Shown here: positions 1 to 9,060 of the stretch, piece after piece
Layout: every line of letters begins with the position of its first letter
How positions within the stretch are numbered: the stretch's first letter is position 1
Assembly: GCA_905221605.1 (NCBI GenBank)
Contig: CAJNDS010002819.1
Span: 1 to 37,500 of the forward strand
Length of the DNA: 37,500 nucleotides
Direction: 5' to 3'
DNA from: Symbiodinium natans
Taxonomy: Eukaryota; Sar; Dinophyceae; Suessiales; Symbiodiniaceae
Translations under genes and position numbers: made by a program
The notes under the pieces: generated by a model
Databases searched by the model: none
What the model was told of the DNA's origin: nothing
What the model saw: the letters and a program-made list of their open reading frames with translations, nothing else

Positions 1-561
<561 letters not shown>

Positions 562-733
562 CATGCAAGCAAAGTTCTTTCAAATGCGGACGTTCTTTGC
601 TTCATCAGTGGCACAGTCCGTTCTTATGGGTCTTGCAACCCGGTGTGAAACAGATCGCTGTAAGAAAGCACAAGAAACGAACACAACGAAGCACAACAAT
701 CCAACTTCTTTGTCTTTTGATCCATTTTGTTTT
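562..733. other. Unassigned flank of the retrotransposon
   Basis: Between the GA tract and the outer end of the left LTR I recognise nothing. The five bases next to the LTR are GTTTT (729-733). They would be one copy of a target-site duplication, but the opposite flank has been lost, so this cannot be confirmed. Confidence 0.4.
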
Positions 734-1563
734 TGTAAAAGTTTGGTAGCTTCTCGAACTTCTGACAAGCTCCACAGAGCTCCAAACTTCCTCACGTCTC
801 TTCAAGCTTCTCTGAGCAAAGAGTAGCAGCTCCACACTCCCTTCAGGCTTCTCTGAGCTGAGCAAAGAGTAGCAGCTCTACACTCCTTTCAAGCTTCTCT
901 GAGCAAAGAGTAGCAGCTCCACACTCTCTTCCGGCTTCTCTGAGCAAAGAGTAGCAGCTCCACACTCTCTTCCGGCTTCTCTGAGCAAAGAGTAACAGCT
1001 CCACACTCTCTTCAGGCTTCTCTGAGCAAAGAGTAGCAGCTCCACACTCTTTTCAGGCTTCTCTGAGCAAAGAGTAGCAGCTCCACACTCTCTTCAGGCC
1101 TCTCTGAGCAAAGAGTAGCAGCTCCACACTCTCTTCAGGCTTCTCTGAGCAAAGAGTAGCAGCTTCCCACTCTCTTCAGGGTCTTTGAGCAAAGAGTGGC
1201 ACCACACTCTTCTTTGCTTCAGCTGCTGTTCAAGCTGGTTGTTGAGTGAAACGTTGGCTGCCAGCAAGACAACCCGTCCAAACTACTTCTCGAGCCTATT
1301 CAACAACGTCAAGCACTTACAAATCTTCTACGTGCGACGTGAAGCTTCTGACTCAAGCCTCATGCTTGCTAAAACAAGCATCTCCTCACAAAAGCAAAAA
1401 ACTCTGGCCATGCATACAAAACAAATTAAAAAAACAAATTAAAGGAAAGCTCTGCTGCTGCACTGCAAACCAAACACCAAGCATTCGCTCCCGAAACTCT
1501 TCAAACACTTTGGTAACGTTTGGAAAGGTGCTGATAGCCACTATGGGCATCAACTTTTTCACA
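734..1563 (-). repeat. 3' LTR of the copia element (complete, about 830 bp)
   Basis: Shares 734-1422 with 7992-8655 in the same orientation. In element sense it begins TGTG at 1563, directly after a G7 tract, and ends ACTTTTACA at 734, giving the usual TG...CA ends. The inner limit at 1563 is inferred from the polypurine tract and the TG, because the other LTR is cut before this point. The alternative is that the LTR ends at 1418 with TGTATGCATGG. I prefer 1563 because the bases next to 1418 are not purine-rich. The middle is a 41-bp tandem repeat. Confidence 0.8.
806..1213. repeat. 41-bp tandem repeat inside the 3' LTR, about 10 units
   Basis: Contiguous units with the plus-strand core CTTCTCTGAGCAAAGAG, then TAGCAGCTCCACACTCTCTT, then a short CAGG or CCGG joiner. 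One unit carries a GAGCT insertion and the last is degenerate. The units abut without unique spacers, so this is a minisatellite and not a CRISPR array. Confidence 0.93.
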
Positions 1564-1570
1564 CCCCCCC
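1564..1570 (-). promoter_or_regulatory. Polypurine tract (G7), plus-strand DNA primer site
   Basis: Seven C on the plus strand read GGGGGGG in element sense, immediately before TGTG. It lies 94 bases beyond the end of the reverse transcriptase-RNase H frame, as expected for the polypurine tract that primes second-strand synthesis at the edge of the 3' LTR. The assignment is by position and composition only. Confidence 0.65.
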
Positions 1571-1663
1571 ATGAACATGGTGGCTATGCAAGCCAGCACT
1601 GCTTACAAGTCTCTGGCAGCGCTCATGCCCAACTTACAAATCTCAAGATCGGCGCAACTGACG

Positions 1664-3496
1664 TCAAAACAGGATCACATCAACACTCCTGTCAAAACAC
1701 ACCTTCCTGATCCTAGCAGGCAACGGCATCTGGTAAGGGCACTTCACCGCAGTTTCAAGCATCACCACGCCTTCCAGATTCAAGTTCTGGGTCTGCAATG
1801 CCTGGGCGGCTTCCCACTCCACAGATCTGTCGGAGAGCCCTGCTTCAGCAGACTCTCTACTTTCCACTTCCAATCTTTCCACCAACAACAACCCTGCAGT
1901 TTGGAACAAGTTCACCAACATCTCTCTCGTTGGAGTCTTCGTCAGTCCATCTGCTCCATGCGTGACCCCAGCAATCCAGAAGACTACCGCGAGGCCTTTC
2001 TGAACACAGTACTGTAAGAAGCTCGCCCTTAACTGTAAATGTCTCACTCTGCGTAATAGGCCCACCATTTGAGCAATCGACTGTGCGCTACGATTGTCAG
2101 TATACAACTCAATAGCGAAACTAGAAAACTCATTAGAGGGTCTCCCTGGGCTCTCCATAGGAATGCCATACAGCACAGACTCTGCCAAAATGGCCACTGA
2201 CAGACTCTCCTTAAGAGCCTCAACAAGCCCCATGAGCTCCGATTCTGGTGAACTCAACGCTGGAACTTCTTGTTTCCGACTAAACGACCGGACCAAACAC
2301 CCGAACCACATAATCAAACACCCCGACATCGACGGATCAGACCACGATGAGTCCACATACGCCAAGACCTTATGGCATCCAGCAGACAAAACTTCTGGCC
2401 TGGACTCCTCTGCCGGAAACTCTTGGACAACAGTCATTCGTGACCGGAACCATTTCAACACCGCGCGAAGACAAGACTCCGCCGCCGGACTTGGCGCTGA
2501 CTGAAAGCGAGACAGAAAGGATACCGGGAAAGCTAAATCGCCACGAGTGACTGCTATCCATGCAAGTTGGCCCAGAGTTCTCCGGAACCTTGACTTCGCG
2601 GCCTCTGTCAACTCTTCCAGCCCTTTGAGCTCCGTGTCTTTGAAAAGGCGCTCCAAGCTAGGCAACGAGTCAGTCGGCTTCAATTTCTCTGGCCACTCTG
2701 CGAACACCCCTTCAGCGTAACTCGTGCACAAACCTAGTTTGAGCTTGCCCGCTGGCACGTCCCGGTACACAACTCGCCCCAAAAACTTGATGCTCCCAAC
2801 TTCGCACGTTCTGAGCAGGCCAGTTCTTTTGACTTTGTATCTACGCTCAAAAAGCTGAAAAACTTCAATCACAACGCCTTCAGAGTTGGCCACAATCAAA
2901 ACGTCATCAACATACAGCACAATCAAGGTGAGTTCTCCATTCTTTTCAACTCTCCGGAAAACGGTGCTCTCAAACGTGTCAGAAAAACCTCCCTCATACA
3001 AACACCCTTTGACTTCTTTGAACCACAAAAGCGGCGCCTTTCTGAGACCGTTCATGGCCTTTTTCAAAGATGTCACAACCCTGTGCTTTCGATGCAGGAT
3101 GTTTGTCGGAAGGCGAACCAAAACAGTGTCCCCTTCATCTAAGCTCGCAAACATGAAAGCGGTACTAATATCAAGTGTTCCTAAGCAGTACCCGCGTTGG
3201 GACGCAATAGCTACTGCTATCCTGAGGGCTTCAACACTTGACGTTGGGCTGTACCAACCTTCATACAGTGCTGATTCGCCTTTTGCTTTAAAATCTTTCA
3301 CGACCAAACGACATCTGCAGATGTCCGCAGTTTTCTGCGTCAGCACCCAGCGACTGGACAAGATGGGGATTCCTTTATCCTTGGCCAGCTGAACGGCGTC
3401 AGAGTCTACCAAGGAAGTTCCCACCCGCAGTTTTTTCAAGGGCTTGCATTTCCGTTCGGAGGCCCACTTCAAGCTGGTCCCGATCCAATTGGACAC
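1664..3496 (-). CDS. Copia reverse transcriptase-RNase H region (pol C-terminal part)
   Basis: This frame encodes the reverse transcriptase and RNase H of the element, which copy its RNA into DNA in cytoplasmic particles. The RT domain spans about residues 40-250 of the open frame. Its first catalytic Asp is at 109 (in LDISTAF) and the YVDD box is at 195-198. RNase H spans about 378-520, with acidic residues in YVDSSW (near 380), SPESELMGL (near 418), YTDN (near 467) and HGADGLTK (near 516), so its catalytic set looks complete. The frame opens at a GTG, not an ATG, and has no ATG before the catalytic core. It must therefore be reached from the upstream gag-integrase frame, which it overlaps by 98 bases. 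The shift point is the A6 run whose complement is T6 at 3431-3436. Residues before about 21 are out-of-frame readthrough and not native. Confidence 0.92.
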   Translation of the reverse strand: MSNWIGTSLKWASERKCKPLKKLRVGTSLVDSDAVQLAKDKGIPILSSRWVLTQKTADICRCRLVVKDFKAKGESALYEGWYSPTSSVEALRIAVAIASQRGYCLGTLDISTAFMFASLDEGDTVLVRLPTNILHRKHRVVTSLKKAMNGLRKAPLLWFKEVKGCLYEGGFSDTFESTVFRRVEKNGELTLIVLYVDDVLIVANSEGVVIEVFQLFERRYKVKRTGLLRTCEVGSIKFLGRVVYRDVPAGKLKLGLCTSYAEGVFAEWPEKLKPTDSLPSLERLFKDTELKGLEELTEAAKSRFRRTLGQLAWIAVTRGDLAFPVSFLSRFQSAPSPAAESCLRAVLKWFRSRMTVVQEFPAEESRPEVLSAGCHKVLAYVDSSWSDPSMSGCLIMWFGCLVRSFSRKQEVPALSSPESELMGLVEALKESLSVAILAESVLYGIPMESPGRPSNEFSSFAIELYTDNRSAQSIAQMVGLLRRVRHLQLRASFLQYCVQKGLAVVFWIAGVTHGADGLTKTPTREMLVNLFQTAGLLLVERLEVESRESAEAGLSDRSVEWEAAQALQTQNLNLEGVVMLETAVKCPYQMPLPARIRKVCFDRSVDVILF

Positions 3497-6400
3497 CCGT
3501 CATTTCATCCCACGCGCGCACAGGAACAAGCACTTCAATCTTCTTGCCCCCAAAAATCATCTCAAAACTTCTCCCATCATGCACCGTGCTCCCCCGAACA
3601 CTTTCATGTAACTGCCAGGTATCATGTTTCGACAAAAAAGCATGCAGTTGCTCATCCCACCAATACTTCAACGCAGTTTCATCGTCATTGGGCTCCGTCA
3701 ACAAACTACCAAATTTTAACGCAAACTCCTCCATATATTCCGGCCCCAAAGGTTCACCCCTAACACCGAAATTTGAGAACAAGCTCCCATCGACATCCAT
3801 AGCTCCCGGCTTCTCGTACTCAATCGTCCCCGCCTCGGTCAAACCGAGGGGTGGGAGATCTGAGGGGTCCCCTTCAGGGACCAGTGAAGGAGAATACATT
3901 GGCTCATCTTCTGCGTCTTCTTCTAGGTTCGCAGGTTTAGGTGGAACAGCAAGATCTTCAATATCAGGCATCTCTACTTCTGGCACACAGGTCACTTCGG
4001 GCACGGGTCTTGAGGTTGACTCTAGAGTGGGGCCGCTGCGCCTACGCTTAAGTAATCCGGGTCCCCCGGTTGCGTTTTGCTCTTTTTCCTCACCCAGTCC
4101 CTCAGAAGCAGTTTGGACAGGACGTGGGATCGCCAATGGCTCAATTCCGGCTCTAGACCAAGTGAGAGGAACAGACGGCCGAAACACCGAGAACTCATCA
4201 ACACAACGGGGACTTTCATAGTCACCCTCCAAGGGCAAACACAGACACCCAGACCCAACTGAAGCGCACGGACCCAGGTAAACAGAAGACACCAACCGCT
4301 TTCCCCTGTAGGGCACGCGATTTGGATGACAAGGCTTCGCAAAACCAATCACACCGAAAGGCCACGTAGTTGGCACCGACGACTCACACTTCTCACGCAA
4401 GCGATCCAGCGGCGACATGCCTGAATCACCCATCTTGTTGTGGATGTTTTGGCAGCGTGAAACATACCGCACGATGTTAGACATTAGCGGGGCCTCATAA
4501 GAGATCTTTGCCTCTATGGCCTTTTCGAGCTGTACCCAGTTCACGTTCACACCTTCTTTGAAGGTCCGAACCATACGCTCAATCCGACCCTTGTATTGCG
4601 CCCTTCCAACCGGCGCAGGTCGAAAAATAACCCCTTTTGAGCCAAACGTGTCTCGTTTTGAAGCATCCCGAACCAGCTTGACTAGGTAGTCATCACAGTC
4701 ACTGAGGAACTCAACGGACCTACCAGTGCCTCCCAGCTCTTTGAAGGCCTGTACTGTTTGCGTGACATTGTAGGCCTCTGAGGCTTCAACCCTAAAGGCA
4801 CAAATCATGCCTGTTCCAAGGGCGAGAAACAAAGCAATACGCACATAACGTCCGAAGAAAACGAAATCTGCACCTATCCCCAGATGTTCTTCCGCAGCTT
4901 TGACGCGTCTGGATCTCGCAGGAATCATCCCTTTGCACTCTCTGCACTCCACACATTCCCGCATGAAAGGAAAATGACCCCGCGCCCTGTGTGCATCCAA
5001 AGCCGCCCCGTCTAGATCCACATCATCTTCAAACACATCTTGAGGAGGCAAATCTTCTCGATTTCTTCCTTCCCCTTCCACCGAAGTTGAGGGACTTGAG
5101 GGAATTCCGGGCGTTGGTGGGATTTGGGGCTCTTCATCGATCACCACGCGGGGCAATCCTCGCAGTTCATGTTCTACAGCATTCGCTGGCAAAATCCCTC
5201 TCACTGCACACAAACTACCCGAAACCGACCTTCCCGCCTTCTCAGCCCCACCCCCCAGCCCTGCCCCTTGCAGATCACTCGCGCACTCACTCCTACCTCC
5301 GCAACCTGAAGAGAACCCTGGTCTGAGGTCAACAGGCTCCCGGCACATCTCCGGCGCCAGGCTATCAAAGAAAGTTGGATTAGGCGCAGTCACTGTAGAA
5401 TTACCCCTTTCCGACATGGCAGTACCCTGTCTCTTGCATGACAGCAAGCAGGACTCACGCACAGCGACAGCCCCTACTTCAGCAGACAGGTCTGACAGAG
5501 CATCTGCAGACGTTGAGGCTCCGGACGCTTGCGGGCATTGTCCCAGAAGAACATCAGGAGCATCATCAGGAGAATCCTGGCATGTCCATCCTGTCCTGGA
5601 TGGCTGAGTCACAGGCCCCATCACAGGGGGAAGGCCTTCAACATCAAGCACACGCAGCGGCTCCGACCGCATCACGCGCATCATGTAGTGAAAAGGCATG
5701 GACTGGTCTAAACACGTACTGCTGCGTCGCAAAATAGACTTCACCGCACTCCTCTCTCTATTGGCTTTCTTTTCAGTTGCACCATGAGCATCATCTTCAG
5801 ACCGAACATCACGAACACCTTCATGAGCATGATCTCCAGGCGACACTTCATGAGCAAGACTCCAACCCTTGTCCTGGGCGCCAGCGGCCGGTTTCAGTTT
5901 CACAAGCTCCCGAATTCCCCCATCAATCTCCATTCCATCAGATCTGACCCTCGCACTCTCACTTAACAGAGCCGGCAAGTCAGGGTGCTCGGGCACCGAA
6001 TCCTTCAACTGAGCAACAGCCCACCACGCACGGGCCTCCATCTTCAAGGAGACCTTCTGACGTACCTGGCCTTTAGTTGGCGCCTTCGTCAGGGCCGCTG
6101 CTTTCCGACTCAAATGCGTCACCCAATCGTGCTGGGCCAAAGCAAAAGAGCTCAAAACGCAAAATGAAACTTCTGCAACGATAACATCGGTCACTACAAA
6201 ACGCGACTTGCCAAACTGGACCCTAAGGTCCACTAGACCGTACGTCGGTATCCGCTCTTCGGCAGCCGACCAGAGCTTCGGAACAGAATGATGGACTCGA
6301 ACAACTTCGTATCTTCGCAGAGCTTCCCGGGTCATCACATGGGAAGTGGCCCCTGAGTCCACTAGCCACGCTTCCGTCTGACCCTTCACACTACAAACCC

Positions 6401-7958
6401 CGGCGATTCTCGCCCCAGTCCTTTCAGCAACCACAGAAATCTCACTACTGTTCAAGGCCATGATGGTTTCACCCTCAGGCTCAGCCTCACTTTGCCCTTC
6501 TTCTTCAGTAAGGCTGCGTTGCTTGCCCTTCTTCTGCTTTCCTTTGCCCTTGCCCTCCTGCTTCGGCTTCTTGCAGTCCACTGCCACGTGGCCTTTTTCA
6601 CCACATTTCCAGCATCTGGTGCCGGACTTGTTTGCTGACCGCGGCGTAGAGGCACCACCTCCTCCTCCTGCAGCAGCCTTCTCGGCCTTCGCTTGGCTCT
6701 TCCCACCTTTGCCTTGTTTTTCTTTGCCTCCTTTCCCTTCAGGCTGTGCATCCCAGCAGTCTTTCGACACATGGCCACTGCGGCCACAGTTCCAGCACTT
6801 GGGCGACCCTTTTCCACCTCCTTTGCCCTCTTTTCCGCCAAGACTATGTAATCCATCTGGCTTGAAAGAAGTATCGCCGATCACGCGGGTGCGGATGTAG
6901 TAGGTCTCGATTGCCTCTTTGACACCTTTCACTGTCTCATTCCGTGCATGCAGCTGCACGTACTTTTTCACTTCTGCCGGCACATTCCTGAGATAGATCA
7001 AGTACACGTCGGCTTCTTGAACTCTCAAATCAGGCATCCTCAGCCCGACTCCACCTTCAAGCATCCGGTGGTACTTGTTCACGGCTACTTCTACCAAACG
7101 AACAGTCTCCAAAAGATTCGTCCCGTGAGGAACTTGGTACGACAACAGCTGGTTTCGGTAGTGCAAAGCCTCGTTCCTACTTTGCAAGGAAAACTCGTTG
7201 GTGATCCTTCTCAGAAGCTCATACCCGCTTGCCCTCTGCGCTCCTCCGACAGAGTCAAGCAAGCAAGCAACACTTTCCACTCTGCCAAATCCTGCAAATG
7301 CTTGTCTCAACAAGTGCAAGATTCTTTGGCTCCTTTGGATCTGTTCAGCGTTCATCAGGTCATGCGTCAAAGGCCTTTCCATCGGCCCTCGAGACACGGC
7401 TTCTTGTATCTCTGGCCCAAAAGCATTGTGCAGCACGCTCACCCAGTTGGTGAACGCTTCCAACCAAACGCTGTACTCATGAATCTCTGTGATTCTGTCC
7501 TTCCAAGCCTTCCAACCAGGCAAAGGCATGGGAGGTAACCACTTCATGTCCAACTTCCCAGCGCCTTCCACCCTCTCTCCTGCTCCCAAAGGTGCAGAAA
7601 CTGAAGGCGGTGCTGCAAACTGCGGCACTTGCGGCTGCTGTTGGTGCTGCTGCTGTTGCTGCTGCTGGTTTGCAAGAACACTCGCCAACTGGGTTACTGC
7701 TTGCGTTTGAGCTTGCACTGCTTGCAAAGTTTGCGCCATCATCGCCATGATGGGCCCAAGCTCTTGGTGTCCAGAAAAAGGAACCTGAGCTCCACTTGAA
7801 GCTGTTTCATTCGGAGGAGTGTGCACTTGGTACACTTGGGGTCCGCTGCTGCTTGCGGCAAGGGGCTGCAAAGGGCTTACTGCTCCTGGACTGAAAGGGT
7901 TTGTCACACTTGGAGTCGGAGTGGCACTCGGCGGCGTACCATCACCTTCTTGCGCCAT
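3399..7958 (-). CDS. Copia gag-protease-integrase polyprotein
   Basis: The 1519-residue frame starts at an ATG 33 bases after the 5' LTR. An N-terminal Pro/Ser/Gln-rich tail with a polyglutamine run (about 98-108) precedes a capsid-like gag region (about 150-360). Two CCHC zinc knuckles follow (CWNCGRSGHVSKDC near 386-402, CWKCGEKGHVAVDC near 447-462), which bind RNA. The aspartic protease motif WLVDSGATSHVM lies near 529-542. The integrase zinc region (HRARGHF, then CVECREC) is near 989-1010. The integrase core has Asp in GADF (near 1027), Asp in LSDCDD (near 1086) and Glu in GRIERM (near 1127). Protease and integrase are separated by about 440 residues without a recognisable domain, longer than I expect for copia. 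After the core, an acidic Pro-rich stretch leads into sequence resembling the start of the RT region, and the frame stops at 3399 after a one-base shift. Confidence 0.94.
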   Translation of the reverse strand: MAQEGDGTPPSATPTPSVTNPFSPGAVSPLQPLAASSSGPQVYQVHTPPNETASSGAQVPFSGHQELGPIMAMMAQTLQAVQAQTQAVTQLASVLANQQQQQQQHQQQPQVPQFAAPPSVSAPLGAGERVEGAGKLDMKWLPPMPLPGWKAWKDRITEIHEYSVWLEAFTNWVSVLHNAFGPEIQEAVSRGPMERPLTHDLMNAEQIQRSQRILHLLRQAFAGFGRVESVACLLDSVGGAQRASGYELLRRITNEFSLQSRNEALHYRNQLLSYQVPHGTNLLETVRLVEVAVNKYHRMLEGGVGLRMPDLRVQEADVYLIYLRNVPAEVKKYVQLHARNETVKGVKEAIETYYIRTRVIGDTSFKPDGLHSLGGKEGKGGGKGSPKCWNCGRSGHVSKDCWDAQPEGKGGKEKQGKGGKSQAKAEKAAAGGGGGASTPRSANKSGTRCWKCGEKGHVAVDCKKPKQEGKGKGKQKKGKQRSLTEEEGQSEAEPEGETIMALNSSEISVVAERTGARIAGVCSVKGQTEAWLVDSGATSHVMTREALRRYEVVRVHHSVPKLWSAAEERIPTYGLVDLRVQFGKSRFVVTDVIVAEVSFCVLSSFALAQHDWVTHLSRKAAALTKAPTKGQVRQKVSLKMEARAWWAVAQLKDSVPEHPDLPALLSESARVRSDGMEIDGGIRELVKLKPAAGAQDKGWSLAHEVSPGDHAHEGVRDVRSEDDAHGATEKKANRERSAVKSILRRSSTCLDQSMPFHYMMRVMRSEPLRVLDVEGLPPVMGPVTQPSRTGWTCQDSPDDAPDVLLGQCPQASGASTSADALSDLSAEVGAVAVRESCLLSCKRQGTAMSERGNSTVTAPNPTFFDSLAPEMCREPVDLRPGFSSGCGGRSECASDLQGAGLGGGAEKAGRSVSGSLCAVRGILPANAVEHELRGLPRVVIDEEPQIPPTPGIPSSPSTSVEGEGRNREDLPPQDVFEDDVDLDGAALDAHRARGHFPFMRECVECRECKGMIPARSRRVKAAEEHLGIGADFVFFGRYVRIALFLALGTGMICAFRVEASEAYNVTQTVQAFKELGGTGRSVEFLSDCDDYLVKLVRDASKRDTFGSKGVIFRPAPVGRAQYKGRIERMVRTFKEGVNVNWVQLEKAIEAKISYEAPLMSNIVRYVSRCQNIHNKMGDSGMSPLDRLREKCESSVPTTWPFGVIGFAKPCHPNRVPYRGKRLVSSVYLGPCASVGSGCLCLPLEGDYESPRCVDEFSVFRPSVPLTWSRAGIEPLAIPRPVQTASEGLGEEKEQNATGGPGLLKRRRSGPTLESTSRPVPEVTCVPEVEMPDIEDLAVPPKPANLEEDAEDEPMYSPSLVPEGDPSDLPPLGLTEAGTIEYEKPGAMDVDGSLFSNFGVRGEPLGPEYMEEFALKFGSLLTEPNDDETALKYWWDEQLHAFLSKHDTWQLHESVRGSTVHDGRSFEMIFGGKKIEVLVPVRAWDEMTGVQLDRDQLEVGLRTEMQALEKTAGGNFLGRL
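3431..3436 (-). other. A6 run at the integrase/RT frame break
   Basis: In element sense the sequence is CTTGAAAAAACTG. Upstream of the A run the gag-integrase frame gives family-like sequence. Downstream, the RT-like residues (a DSDAV stretch, later RWVLTQK) are in the next frame. One A fewer would join them. The simplest reading is a one-base insertion. A programmed +1 shift or transcriptional slippage on the A run cannot be excluded from one copy. Confidence 0.75.
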
Positions 7959-7970
7959 TTCTTCCTGGAA

Positions 7971-7991
7971 CCTCGTAAGGCTCCGCTACCA
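7971..7991 (-). promoter_or_regulatory. Primer binding site, probably initiator tRNA-Met
   Basis: Directly after the 5' LTR the element reads TGGTAGCGGAGCC. Its complement, CTCCGCTACCA, has the form of a tRNA 3' end: a 7-base acceptor strand, the discriminator A and CCA. Animal initiator tRNA-Met gives TGGTAGCAGAG and plant copia elements use TGGTATCAGAG, so an initiator tRNA-Met primer is likely. The exact dinoflagellate tRNA sequence was not available to check. Confidence 0.8.
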
Positions 7992-8655
7992 TGTAAAAGT
8001 TTGGGAGCTTCTCGAACTTCTCACAAGCTCCACAGAGCTCCAAACTTCCTCACGTCTCTTCAAGCTTCTCTGAGCAAAGAGTAGCAGCTCCACACTCCCT
8101 TCAAGCTTCTCTGAGCTGAGCAAAGAGTAGCAGCTCTACACTCCTTTCAAGCTTCTCTGAGCAAAGAGTAGCAGCTCCACACTCTCTTCCGGCTTCTCTG
8201 AGCAAAGAGTAGCAGCTCCACACTCTCTTCCGGCTTCTCTGAGCAAAGAGTAGCAGCTCCACTCTCTTCAGGCTTCTCTGAGCAAAGAGTAGCAGCTCCA
8301 CACTCTTTTCAGGCTTCTCTGAGCAAAGAGTAGCTCCACACTCTCTTTAGGCCTCTCTGAGCAAAGAGTAGCAGCTCCACACTCTCTTCAGGCTTCTCTG
8401 AGCAAAGAGTAGCAGCTTCCCACTCTCTTCAGGGTCTTTGAGCAAAGAGTGACACCACACTCTTCTTTTGCTTCGGCTGCTGTTCAAGCTGGTTGTTGAG
8501 TGAAACATTGGCTGCCAACCCGTCCAAACTACTTCTCGAGCCTATTCAACAACGTCAAGCACTTACAAATCTTCTACGTGTGACGTGAACCATGCTTGCT
8601 AAAACAAGCATCTTCTCGCAAAAGCAAAAAAAAACTCTGGCCATGCATACAAAAC
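7992..8655 (-). repeat. 5' LTR of the copia element, truncated at its outer end
   Basis: Matches 734-1422 of the other LTR through the shared end ATGCATACAAAAC. It then stops and runs directly into the tandem unit that begins GCAACAGCTGCGTC. About 141 bp at the start of the LTR (upstream part of U3) are missing compared with the 3' LTR. Deletions of 2, 3, 8 and 16 bp and about 11 substitutions distinguish the two LTRs. Loss of U3 would probably remove part of the promoter. Confidence 0.88.
8063..8470. repeat. 41-bp tandem repeat inside the 5' LTR, about 10 units
   Basis: Same array as in the other LTR, with the same unit number and order, including the unit with the GAGCT insertion. Two units have lost 2 and 3 bases. 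The shared order shows that the array existed in the parent LTR before integration. Confidence 0.93.
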
Positions 8656-8689
8656 CGCAACAGCTGCGTCAGTAAGAACATATGTGCTA

Positions 8690-9060
8690 TGGGTGGCCGG
8701 TTGCAAACTGGAAAATCCTTTTTTAAAGAAGGAATCAAGGTTATTACAGTGAATTTTATGACTTCGATTGGAACCGAGGGCCGGAAATGAAAGTTCGGGT
8801 GGAGTTGATGTTCTTAGAGCATTTTGGTGGAAAGGGTTTAGGGCTGGTTACAGGAAGTTGTGTCGTGCTGGAGGATATGGAACCGAGAAACGTGGTTCGT
8901 TGTATTTGGCTCAGAAGTCAGGAGAAAACCAATCATGGGATTGCGTGAGCATCAGAAAGGGTTTTCCAGGAAGTTCCACTAAAGCATCCACAACGAGCAC
9001 CTTGGGTGAAGAAGGTAGTTCTCCAAGTCATGGCATGTCCATGTAGAGCGGGATCGTTCG
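8690..9060 (+). pseudogene. Decayed coding-like stretch upstream of the CCCH gene, copy 1
   Basis: Several short frames are shared with copy 2, for example one beginning QTGKSFFKEGIKVITVN and, in another phase, one containing EHFGGKGLGLVTG. Frame changes every 50-100 codons suggest one degraded protein. I do not recognise the family. It may be the N-terminal part of the CCCH protein or an unrelated neighbour. Confidence 0.3.

Larger units (their letters stand above)
734..8655 (-). mobile_element. Ty1/copia-type LTR retrotransposon, 5' LTR truncated
   Basis: A nearly complete element of about 7.9 kb read on the minus strand. In sense order it has a 5' LTR (8655-7992), a tRNA primer binding site, gag with two zinc knuckles, protease, integrase, reverse transcriptase with YVDD, RNase H, a G7 polypurine tract and a 3' LTR (1563-734). 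Integrase before reverse transcriptase is the copia (Pseudoviridae-like) order. The LTRs differ by about 11 substitutions in 640 aligned bases plus about six indels (hand count), which suggests a fairly young insertion. Two lesions are visible: a one-base insertion separating integrase and reverse transcriptase, and loss of about 141 bp from the outer end of the 5' LTR. No target-site duplication can be scored because that end is missing. Confidence 0.95.

Noticed and set aside
806-1213. Possible CRISPR-like array (regular repeats)
   Set aside because: Units abut with no unique spacers, the array sits inside an LTR, and the sequence is eukaryotic.
1571-3392. Plus-strand frames opposite the reverse transcriptase
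   Set aside because: Antisense shadows of the RT-RNase H coding strand, with no motif of their own.
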